This document shows positions 11,820-22,346 of a stretch of 64,000 nucleotides of DNA, one piece after another. Made by a program: the position numbers and the translations under genes. How positions within the stretch are numbered: position 1 is the stretch's first letter; each line of letters starts with the position of its first letter. Location: NCBI RefSeq assembly GCF_040954835.1, contig NC_090703.1, positions 12,333,001-12,397,000 of the forward strand. Direction: 5' to 3'. A model generated the notes under the pieces. That model was not told the DNA's origin. It did no database searches and saw nothing but the letters and a program-made list of their open reading frames with translations. Source of the DNA: Lepisosteus oculatus. Lineage: Eukaryota; Chordata; Actinopteri; Semionotiformes; Lepisosteidae.

Positions 11820-12790
11820 GTCAGCACACTACTGATGTTCACAGATGACACCAAATCAGAATGATAAACACTACAGAACCAGCAGAGAACATAAAAAAAA
11901 TACAAACAAAATTCTACACTGGGAATACATCTGGCAGATGGAATTTAATGCTGACACGCGGTGCAGAGCCTTACCAACAAGTAGAAGAAACATAAAAGAA
12001 TAAAAAGAAGAGTAAACACTGAGGGTGAAGTAGAGATCTCAGAAAAAAATTTAAGCATTTGTCATCATTTTTCCCCTCTAGATGACACAGGGAATAAAAT
12101 ATCTGATAATGAGAATGGTAAGAAACCATTTTTAAGTGTATAATTTATATCAAAGGATGTTATGTAAAAAAGGTACAATAAACTAGTAAGACTTCATTGA
12201 GAATTCTGTGCATAAATTGAAAATCGCATCACAAAATATACTGCTCCTCTGGAATCAGTCCAAACAAGATTGAACAGATACATTCCAGAGCTTAAAGGAA
12301 TGCCCTTCACTGACAGGCTAAAAGAAACGGATCTTCTCAGACTTGAAAACAAGAAAACCTGATTTCCACCCACCCATTTCCTAACCCCCTTATCCAATAC
12401 AGGGTAGCGGTGGTGCCAGAGTCTATCCCAGAAAGCAACAGGCACAGAGCAGGATACATCCTGGGCAGGATACCAGTCCATTGCAGGGCATGCACAGACA
12501 CAGGTGCATACACACTGGGACCAGCTTTAACTACTCAGCTGGCTGAAAGGCATCGACATGTCTGGTCATTCCAATGGACTCCTTCAGAATCAGTAGTGAC
12601 ATATGAACAGAGGACACAAACTCTAAGGGGAGACTAGAAGGAACTTCTTTACATAAAGAGCTGTGGGTGCCTGTAACAAGCTACCTAGCCACTGGCTTCT
12701 TTCAAGAAATGTCTGAAAGAGATCATTGGATCAATGATGCTGGGTAAATAGCCTCCTCCAGTTTGTCACCTTTCTTTTGTTCTTAAAACT
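11820..12790 (+). mobile_element. CR1-like LINE 3' fragment, interrupted by a SINE
   Basis: The plus strand gives degraded reverse transcriptase pieces in family order: an FTDDT block near 11840 (the F/Y-x-DD catalytic motif), a WQMEFNADTRC block near 11930-11960, a NRYIPELKGMPFTDRLKE block at 12270-12330, and after a SINE insertion (about 12369-12545) the C-terminal block that includes ASFKKCL-like residues near 12700. The final untranslated tail with CTCC(A/T)GTTTGTCA matches the other copies in this window. Several stops make it non-functional. Confidence 0.72.
12369..12545 (-). mobile_element. tRNA-headed SINE, truncated, inside the LINE
   Basis: Read on the plus strand it shows TTTCCTAACCCCCTTATCCA, CCTATCCCAG-like, GGCAGGATACCAGTCCATTG and GGGCATGCACAGACAC blocks, the reverse complement of the SINE whose forward copy lies at 53631-53951. 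The promoter-bearing head is missing in this copy. Confidence 0.65.
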
Positions 12791-12799
12791 GTCTACTCA

Positions 12800-13880
12800 C
12801 AAGGGCCTCATCTGAGAAGGTTATCTGCCTCTTTGGTACTATGTTCTTTGCCAGAAACATTTTCAGTATCCTGTTTCTGTTAATATCAGCACTAAAACAC
12901 CTGTACATTCACTTAGCTAGAACTTATTTTACAGAACATTGGGTTCAACACTCCACACAGTTTTTAAATAACACATGATTTATGAACTACCTTGCATTGT
13001 GACCTATCAGTGCTGTTTATCTCGCATGAAAAACACAAAACTCTTTTAATACAGTATCTCACCATAAATTTACATATGGTAGCATTGTAACAAATTAATT
13101 TAAAAGTCATTTAAATGCTTCTCATTGCAGGTCAACAGCCTTGGATTTAAGAACGCTCTAAAAGTCAACTAAAATCTGTGTTTGTGACCTGTTACCATTT
13201 TATGGTATTATCAACAAGATTACTGTTACAAGTCAGTAATGTCTTATACGTTTTGTAGATTTCAAAGATTGTTTGAGACCATTAGTTTGTAAAAATCTGT
13301 TTTTGCTAAGAACTGTAAAATGCCCTTTTAAATTAATGAACAAAGGTACTGAACAGAAAGGCTCAACTGAATATTTTAGACAGTTCAAAACGTCATGATT
13401 TGAAAATAAGCTCCGAGATCTATGAAGATCATTTAATGACAGAAGGCTATTGTATGTACGTGAAAGGAAGTGATTTTTTTGTTCTCTATGGCTGTTGTGG
13501 CGAGACCTTCTTTTTAGGTGCTTTGAATAACATAGAAAATGTATACAAAAATGTAGAACGTTCAACACACTATTCTATTGGGCTACGAATCAAACCTTTA
13601 CTCATAATAAAAACAATATGAGCTCCAATGATTATTCATTCAGGGAACAATCATGCAGAAAGAGTTGAATACACAAACATGTGGTTTTGCTTTCCCAATT
13701 CAGCTGGGGTTACTGTACATGACCACCTTCTTGCCTTAGCTGAGGGAACAATTAAGTCCTCATGCTGTCCTGTCCTGATGGCACATAAGAAGACGTGAAC
13801 TCCCTGTCAACACACACGCTGCAATGAGAGGCTTGTGTGTTAGGATTGATCTTGCACCTGGTTACTGGAATGGTCTGTTC
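12800..13880. other. Gene-free spacer
   Basis: AT-rich sequence. The two ORFs near 13,233-13,621 overlap on opposite strands, lack domain signals and are judged spurious. Confidence 0.45.
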
Positions 13881-16159
13881 AATGGCTCTCATACACTAGA
13901 ATTTGTGTTTTAGTGTCAAACGGTGAAGCGCTTCTGACAGAAAACCCCAAATTCACCACCTTTAACTTCTACCCAAAAATAACAGTTCTCGTGTTACAAC
14001 ATGTTCTCATGTTACAACTAGCTAAGCATCCAACAGATTGAAAAAGAATCCACTGGGTAAACTTTACGCGTGGAAGCAGAAACATTTAAGCGGGGTGTTC
14101 AGTCCCGTTTTAATATCATGATCGTGCCCTTCAAACGCTAGGAAGGGTAGAAAAGCAGAGATTTTGTTCATTGATGTAAAGAATTAAACACAAACTCATA
14201 TTGAATCAAATTATCCCAGAACAGTCTGTGAAACCGGGTCAGTAAGAAGCTTTGTGTGAAGGTCAGCATGGAGCATCTTACATTTAGTATACAATGTCAC
14301 ACGAGACCGTATAAAATAGACGGATGTTTTAAAAAGGTGTTTCGTCAATTCATCCAGATAGCTAACTGTTCATCTATTATATGCGATCAATTATCAGGAA
14401 CATTTCCATACGACAAAAAAGTAAATACTACTGTATATACCATCAAATCCATGGCTAAAAGAAATTTTGAATTTTGTGATGGATTGTTAGAGCTGTAGTT
14501 ACAACTCGCGTCTTAACACCTCAGCATTCCAACGAGTGTTTGTCTATGTCGTGAAATCTATGGAGACTATCTTTAAACGCTCTTACTGCGTTTTTGTTTC
14601 ACAAATACCTGTTGCATTATTGTACTGTGGAGCAATCAACTTATGTTCAACCGAAGTCAAAGTCCACCTTTTATTTCCAACTTGCGTTTGCTCCTGGCGT
14701 ATGATGGAAAAAATAACTAGAACTTTCTACTGCCAAGTCATACATTGCCAAATACTCCACAATGTATCAGTCACACTTTTGCGGACGATCTCTAAAACGC
14801 AAAAATTAAGCAGAATCTTGTAGTGTAATGACAGGACCGCTCCTTTCCATCAAAGCCCCAAAACGCACTTTAACAGGAGGCACAAATTATGTATAAGGTG
14901 GGCTCTTCAGGACAGCACAAAGATCTGTTAAGAAAATGTTAAAGACTAAAAAGAAAAAGGCATGCATAGTCTCTTTGGTCGTGGCTGTCAAATAAACGTC
15001 CTTTTTATACTAAGCAAATGTTATTAAACTTAAATCAGCGAAACGTTTTTAAAGCCTGTTTTTTTATCGTCTCTAAATCCCAACGGTGATTTTAACACGA
15101 AACCGCACAGAATTACAGCAAGTGGCTTTCTACTGCACCTGCTGATGTCCGTAGCAAATCAAACCCCCCACCCTTAGTTAGAAAAGGAAATGGGCAGCTT
15201 GTGCTGCGTCTTTCGGTAAATTTACAAACATGAATTACCCAACAGACACGCATCTCAGTTCCTCTCCGCTCCTACCGCATCAAACTCGATACTGAACTTA
15301 AAAAAACATGGACATGAAAGTTAATTAGTGAGGGTAATAATGAAAGCACACGCAACACACAATTTCTCCACTTTGTAATCCCCGGCTGCAAACAAATATA
15401 TCATCCAAGGTGCGTGATTCATCCAGTGTATCACCACAGGCAAAAACAACAAGGGTGCTCTTTTTTATTCAAAATACATAAAGTGCATATTCCAAAAAAT
15501 AAATAAAACACACGCTACCAGTAATATGCTATTGAAAAAGAGGAGTCAGATTAAAAGTCAAATTTCTGACCTAAAAAATAAAACTATGCATTTATTTAAT
15601 AAACAGAACAAACCTTCAATTTCAAACAAGTCCATCCCTGCGAGTGCACGTACAGTATCCATTACTTCAGTTTAGTCCACTTCCCTGTAGGTAGGGTAGC
15701 AACGCCTAAAATAATATGCCTTTCTGGTCTAATTGTGCCAGAAACCCGTCGTACAATAACCGACAAAATGAGTTTTTTTTTTTGCAAAACTGCATTTACA
15801 GTAGGTGCACTCCACCTAGAAAATCCTAACTTGGTCCCCGAGCATACGAAGTTAAAACCTAACACTAAAAAAAAAGACATAAAGGGGGTTTTCTCTTCCG
15901 AAATTCAACACACAAAACTCAGACCAGCCACCTTTCACTTTACACCTCCATGGATCAAATGAGAAGTATCCCACGAAAAAAATAAGGAAACCCGGAGATG
16001 ACAGCTAACCTTAAAAACCACTCCCTTACCACACCACATCTATCCATCCATTAATGACCCCCCCACCACCACCAAAGCAAAACACCGTCACCAGAAGAGA
16101 AAAAAAAAACTCTAAAGTTTAAAATATAAAGAAAAACAAGCCAAGATCCATGTACTTAC

Positions 16160-16520
16160 CCTTTCTGAACACGGCGACACTCTAGTTAAGAAGACTTCAA
16201 ACTGAACTGATAGCGGGGGGGATCTGTTTTCCAGGTCACCTTTCGCGGTGGATAACGCTAGCCCAGGCCAGTTCTCCAGTGTGGTAATTCTGCTCTTGTT
16301 GTTGTCTTCTGCACACTATTTCTCTCTCAGTACATGTCACCGTCGCCCAACCTTGCTCGCCCCTTCTTCCTGCCCGCTAGCTGAGGCGAAGTGAAAATAA
16401 TCCCCAAAAATGAAAGACGGAAAAAAGATCAACTCAGAACACCCCGATTTCACACACGGAGCAGGGTTCAAAAGTAATAAAGGGAAAAAATCCGAACGAA
16501 AGCGAGTTACCACCACCACA
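16160..16520 (-). promoter_or_regulatory. Candidate promoter and first untranslated exon of a minus-strand gene
   Basis: On the minus strand the sequence reads CAGAAAGG then GTAAGTACAT, a near-consensus splice donor with the boundary at about 16160/16159. The 360 bp upstream of it (16,160-16,520) are the most CpG-dense part of the island. No long coding frame precedes the donor, which suits a 5' untranslated exon. In mammals BAHD1 lies just downstream of IVD in the same orientation and starts with an untranslated exon, so a bahd1-like gene running off the left edge is one possibility. That identity rests on expected gene order only. Confidence 0.3.
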
Positions 16521-16921
16521 GAAGGGAGTCAGCAGATTACAGCAGGTAATGAACATATACATTACATCTAGGCTCCAGCTAAGCACATCCAGTATATTAA
16601 TACAGTATACAAATGCCGAGACGCTGTTTAGCACAGATGAACCACTTTTCTCGCTCCGCTGTTCTTTCTGTTACGAAAACCGTGCAAAAATCAGACGAAT
16701 ATCGCGCAGCAGAAATCGAAACCCTCCAAACACATACACGCACTTTTTACGATGCTTTTTTTTACATAACAGCATCATCCTTTTTCTCTTGCCAGATCAC
16801 ATGTTAGGAAAACATGGAGTTTCTTAAAGGGACACGTACGCGTTTCACACGGCCCCCCGCCCTCCACCCCCCTTGAATGGAAAGCTTCGTTGACAAGTTG
16901 GGAAGGTTGAATGTCAGAATG

Positions 16922-17209
16922 TCAGTTTGCCTTTTCTGAAATCTTACGCACTCTTACATTTGCTAATGTATGTAAGGAGACGTAACTAATTGGACACCTC
17001 GCGAACTTCAAGTGCTCCGATTCAATGCTATGATAAATTGTCATAGCTAACCCGTGAATTGCGCACTTCAGCTTTTGGATAGCCATACCACACATGCTAC
17101 CACACCCCAGTGCCTTTAGGAACTCCGTTAATGTCATTTTTCTAATGACACTAGATTGTAACGCGTCCAGCACAGAAGCTCTCCGTACACCATCTGCCAA
17201 GTCATCCAT
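16922..17209 (-). other. Unassigned 95-codon ORF
   Basis: An ATG-started frame in the CpG-rich domain begins MDDLADGVRRASVLDALQ and has balanced amino-acid composition with no low-complexity runs. I recognise no family. The length is within what chance allows in this sequence, so it is listed only because it lies next to the candidate promoter. Confidence 0.12.
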
Positions 17210-19565
17210 ACTGTGAAGCTGTGAACTATTAGGCTACAGGGTCTTGCCATCCGAACAGGTGACCCGTAACTCCCCCATTGAGGCCACAATCGCTCGGAAT
17301 ATAGTTAATAAATAAGCAAGAAATTGAAATCTGTAACATTGCACACATGAACATTAAACCAATGTTCAGCCTAAACGCTACGTTACGACCAAAGCACGCC
17401 AACAGTTTTTCAATGGGAAAATTAAATTATAATTGGTGTATTGAGCGGAAAACGGATAAACTGAATTCCTGGGGCAGAAAGCAAAATGGTGTACATAATA
17501 TACATTCATTTATTGTGGCTTGTCTACTACGTAGTCTATAACAAAGTCTAAAATAGAAAACGTGGTGCATATTTATCGGTAGGTTTTTACATACAGTACT
17601 GCATTTACATTTCTGAAACATTTCCATGTTACGAGTCCTCTATCACGCTGTAAATTAAAAACAATCCTTACAATTCATCACCTCCTGAACTATTTAAAAA
17701 TGGTAGAATAATGATGTCTTGCTTTTTCACGAATAGCACGTTCAGATTATGATCAAAAATGATTAGAAAGTATTTGTATTTTGTTAAAGATCATAACTGG
17801 ATCCATAAGGTATTCGCTGTTCTACAGATCTCCCTAATTTTCAGTTGTTGTTTTTTAGATATTCAATATATAAACGTTGGTCTATATGTTTTACAGACAA
17901 AAACATCAAAGTATCGGCACTATCTCCAACCAAAATCGTGAAAGACGGATTCCAGCACGAGTTTAACTCTGTTGAAACCGGAAGCCTAATTATCAATGTT
18001 CATAAATTATTTTGCGTGTTTGACTGGGACAGGATTACATAGGGCTGTGGTGAAGACAGTGTACTGACAGTTACTGCCGTCGTCTTGGTCAATATGAAGG
18101 ATTTGCCTGTACTAATGCCCGTGAAGGTTTCATGATTATGGAAATGAACGGTGTGAAATTTCGGAGAATAGGTCCAGAAGTCCAGATTGCTGTTGTAAGT
18201 GGTGTTGGGGGACGAGTAGGGTGAGACTCTTTCATCTGGTCCAGAATTTTCACACAAAATGGTGACAGGGAACGCACCGGGCTCTAGAAGTTTCCGTCCT
18301 TTGGATTAGATGATAACCCGAAATTCTTACTATTGGTCACTGAAGACCCCATACTACTCTTCGTGATAGCGGGGGTATAAAGTCCAATGTCCGGCCTAAA
18401 TCCAATTTGGAGCTCCCCTACCTGGATTCACCCGATTTTACTTCTTTAACTTGTCATTTCTCACCTCCCTACATGATCTGCCGACGGCGTGTAATGGGTC
18501 ACGGATTCGGCTGCCGCTGCACTTCAGAGGTGAATAAAATGCCACCCCCTCGCCTTTATGTGAAGGGCTTTGAAAAGCGTTATATAATTACAAGCAATAA
18601 TTATAATTACAATTTATTGCACAGTAACGTGAATCTAAGTGAGACTTTTGACGCGGGGAAGTAAAAAACGTGAACTGCAGGAGAATAGAAACGCCTCATT
18701 AACCACAGTAAGAAGCTGAAGTGATCTTTCAGCCTGGACTCGTGAATGTTACAATGTTATCTGTAAATCCCCTGAAGATTCCCGCTGCAACGACCTTCTC
18801 TTCTGAAATACAGTGGATGTTTGGAAACCAACCTTTTTTGTACCCGTCAGAGGAACACAGTATATTGACAAGAAAATAGCGCAAATGAGTAAAAATAAAT
18901 GAACATTCAGGAAATTGTTCATACAATAGGTATTCAAAAACATTATTATTATTATACCACCACAAGTTACTTAATTTTTGCTTTTCCAGACACGCATAGT
19001 TGGTTAGCCTGACCTCTAGTGTACCATTGTTGTAATTGTAATTGTAATTGTAACTGGTGTGGTTTGTTAAAGACGATGAATCACTATGGTGATAACACCC
19101 ACATACAGCAGATGCCATGCTAGGCACAAGTGTACGACTGAGTAAGATTTCTAGCGAGCACCAGGGAAAGCAGTTTATTTTTCCACTTAGACGCTCTCTG
19201 GAACGGAATACTCCAGGCTGGAGTATTGTGTGAAAGAATTTGTGAATCTGTTTCCTTACAGGCAGCAGAACAGTGCTGCCATAACAGTTCAGGAGCAACA
19301 GACTACAGTATATTTTGCAGGGGGACAGTAATATGATTCTGACTTGGAACTGATAACAAACCTGACCTTTTTGTGTATTACAACATGCAGCACGTTTAAA
19401 TAACTCCAGCTTGGTGGTCACCATAATAATATTAAACATTGGCATTCTCCATGCAGTGTGTGTTGGAGAAGACTGAATGTAGTTTAAAACACACTGATAT
19501 AACTCTACCCAGACATTCAGGAAACAACACCTACAAATTAGAACAAGACACACAAGCACCTTCCA

Positions 19566-20600
19566 GGAGTTTAGCACCCAGCACTAATAATTATTATAAT
19601 AAACATTATTGTATACAGCACCTTTAAAAGTAGCAACTCAAGGCACTTTACAATAGGTGTAAAAACAGTTATTAATTATTATTATTATTATCATCAACAA
19701 CAACAATAATAATAAAAAATAATAATCCTTACATTTAGATAGCACTTTTCTCTACACTCCGCTTGGAAAATGGAGCAGACACAGACTTTAAGTACACATA
19801 CTCATTAAGTAAAAGCTTTTCTGGAAAGAGAAACGTTTTGAGTCTAGATGCAAATGCACTCAAGGGAGGTGACTCTCTGATACCATTGAGGATAGAATTC
19901 CAGATCTCTGGGGTATAGCAGGAGAAGACCCTGTCACCCACAGTATGTAGATGAGTTTGTGGGACAAACAGGAGACCAGAGTCAAATGACCGAAGGTTGA
20001 GAGGTGGTGAGTAGAAAGATAATAAGTCAAATACCTGTAGGTACTGAGGTCCCAAGCCATGTTGTCTTATAGGTGAGCATGAGGATTTTGAAGTCACCTC
20101 AAAATGTGATGGGAAGCCAGTGCTTGGATTCCAAGACAGGCGTAAAGTGATCACTTAGTTATCGCAACCCAATCAAGATTCTGGCTGCCAGATTCTGTAT
20201 ATGCTGAAGTTTGTTTAGTGTGGATTTAGATACCAAAGGAAGTAGAGAGTTGCAGTAGTCAATACTAGAAAAAAGAAATATGTTGCCCAGCTTTTTTGCA
20301 ACAGTGAAAGACAACATAGGATGCAGTCTGGAGATGTTTCTGAGACAGAAGAACGATGTTTGTACAATTGTCTGCACATGAGGGTCAAAAGTCAAGCCAG
20401 AATTGAATTATCACTGTTAAATTCTTCAGTTTTGATTGAAATTCAAGCATAGTGGCACCAACAGATAGGGTTACTCCACTGGCTTTACACGGGTGATGGG
20501 AGATGCTGAGTAACATGACCTTAGTCTTGTCAATGCTTAAGTGAAGGAAATTTTGAGTCATCCAGGTTTTTATATCAGAGATGCAATTAGAGTGCAGAGA
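19566..20600 (-). mobile_element. L2-type LINE 3' fragment with frameshift
   Basis: The minus strand carries the reverse transcriptase C-terminal region: WMTQNFLHLSIDKTKVML (about 20560-20510), LTFDPHVQ...FFCLRNISRLHPML (20395-20280), SSIDYCNSLLPL...LQHIQNLAARIL (to 20160), and after a frameshift the LRSFDSGLLFVP...TVGDRVFSCYTPEIWNSI block and a FASRLKTFLF end (20010-19810). These are landmarks of the L2/CR1 group in fish. The 3' end runs into ATT/AAT microsatellite sequence at 19,660-19,735, and a second short L2 tail with GCACCTTTAAAAG lies at 19,610-19,655. The copy is 5' truncated and dead. Confidence 0.8.
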
Positions 20601-20764
20601 CAGTTACTGTTCTTCAGTGTCAGGTTTTGTATAGACATATATTTGATTACAATGTTGAACTGCCTGTTGCACAAATATGTGCATGCTTTTTTATTTTACA
20701 GCAAGAAAGTAATGTTTCTGGAGACAAACAAAAATTGTGAAATAATATAAGTTACATACCAAGT

Positions 20765-21980
20765 GTCTCCCAAGTGGCTCAATCCATTCATTATGAGTAC
20801 AGGCTGAGGACCTGCAGTTCTGATATCTCAGTTCTCAGTCAGGCCTCTGTCAAGGTTAGCCAGATGTGACTGGGATTCCCTGAACAGTAGTGTGCAGTTA
20901 GGCTGTTGGGTTGGCATGAGCTGGCAACAACATCTTCAACTCACTGCACAACAGTGCCCTTGTCACAGTGTCTATGAGCATGCATTGAGAGCACTGTTAC
21001 ACCTCTGCTTAATTTGAACTCTTACACTGGGAGTCACAGGATGGAAAAGGACAGGGATGGAAAAGGCCTGACCCTTTCAAGAGGCAATAATGCACAGTCC
21101 ATGCCTGCCCACTGCACATACAAGGGTTATAGCAGAAAGCACCAGCACAGCTAATTTAGTCAATATTAGGCAGTGGCAGGGGACAGTACCGAGACATGAT
21201 CAAAGCTGAGTGGATAAACAAAAGGCAATTTCCAAGATGTTCCATTTCTTTAAAATTCTGTAATTCTGTTCAAAACTTAATATGCTTTTCCATAACCCTA
21301 TTCCAAGTGAAACATCTCCTGTTTGCATGACAAAACCACCTGTTTTTTATCTACATGACATTTAACCACTTTTTTCTTTGATCAGTAATATTGTCAATGA
21401 ACCTTATAGCAAAAACTGTAGTGCACTCACTTTTTTTTTAAAGAATGTGGTTGATATTTATTTTCACCAGGCAGCACTAAGAAAGCATAACATTTTTCTT
21501 TCAATTAAAATCTTTAAACCTTATCTTTCCACCTGTGGAGCCTGGACGTGTTATATCACGATTTGCTGAGAGAACCATGGCTACCCACAACCTAGTATCT
21601 TGGCTAGAGCCACAACATCAAGTCTTGGAAGGATGCCATCCAGGGAAATCTTACTAAGAAAAGAACTGTGCTGAACAATGCTCTTTGAAATGAACTGTTT
21701 CCTCTTATTCACATCCCGTTGTATTTGTGGGAAGGGGGCAGGGAGAGGGCATCACAGCTAATGGCAGACAACAGGCTGCTTTTTGGTCTTCAAGGAGAAG
21801 GACTGACTGTTTTCAGCACACACACTCTTTAATTAGCCCATCCCGGTCCGTACAGCCGCCATATTTAATGACACACCACCCCCACTATATTTAACCTGTT
21901 GTCACTATATTTAACCTTAAGAAACAGGTTATATTTCTGAGTTTATTATATCATCGCATCACATAAGAGAAAGGAGAACA
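20765..21980. other. Gene-free spacer
   Basis: Mixed composition. The first 300 bp include AAGTGGCTCAATCCATT, which loosely resembles a tRNA-SINE head, but no B box follows at the right distance, so no element is called. Confidence 0.35.
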
Positions 21981-22049
21981 GCGGTGCCCTTTTCCCAGAA
22001 AATCAAGACACACCCAGAGAGGGGTGGTGCTCTCTCAATCCAAACTGCT

Positions 22050-22346
22050 GCTCATGTTCTAAGAACTGCAGGAGCCCTGGGGGAGCCGAAGCCTATCGGC
22101 TGGGATGCCAGTCCATCACAGTGCACACACACAGACTCACTCACACTAGGACCAGTTTTCCCAGCAGGTAATTAACCTACCAGTATGTCTATGGAGAGTG
22201 GGAGCAAACTGGAGCACCCGGAGTAAACCAACGGCAAAACGGAGAGAAAAAACATATATAGTAGCACCTCAGGTCCAGAACTGAAGCCAGAGTCCCAGCA
22301 CTATTGAGTCAGGAATGCTAACCACTGCACCGCCATGCCACCCCCA
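22050..22346 (-). mobile_element. tRNA-headed SINE, nearly full length
   Basis: On the plus strand the order is AGCCTATCGGCTGGGATGCC, AGTCCATCACAGTGCACACA, GGTAATTAACCTACC, GGAGCACCCGGAGTAAACC, then GCTAACCACTGCACCGCCAT, which is the reverse complement of the tRNA-derived head. It is the same family as 53631-53951 in opposite orientation. Confidence 0.7.

Larger units (their letters stand above)
13900..18700. other. CpG-retaining domain without a clear ORF
   Basis: Counting by eye, most 60 bp lines here carry two or three CpG dinucleotides, whereas flanking spacers often have none, although base composition stays AT-rich. That is the pattern of a constitutively unmethylated region such as a developmental promoter or enhancer domain. 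Stretches such as 16,180-16,520 are also GC-richer. No ORF in it has a recognisable domain. The left part (14,000-15,400) and the 18,000-18,500 segment may hold untranslated exons or conserved non-coding elements, but I cannot test conservation. Confidence 0.5.

Noticed and set aside
13233-13621. Overlapping ORFs of 111 and 73 codons on opposite strands
   Set aside because: Neither shows a domain or codon bias, and both are within chance length.
19028-19055. A CRISPR-like or satellite array
   Set aside because: It is a short TAATTG-type microsatellite without spacers.
18729-19577. A 282-codon minus-strand ORF
   Set aside because: Its composition is dominated by Cys, Leu and Asn, it translates AATTAC and ATT microsatellites into Tyr/Asn runs, and it ends at an L2 tail. 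No domain or splice logic is present.
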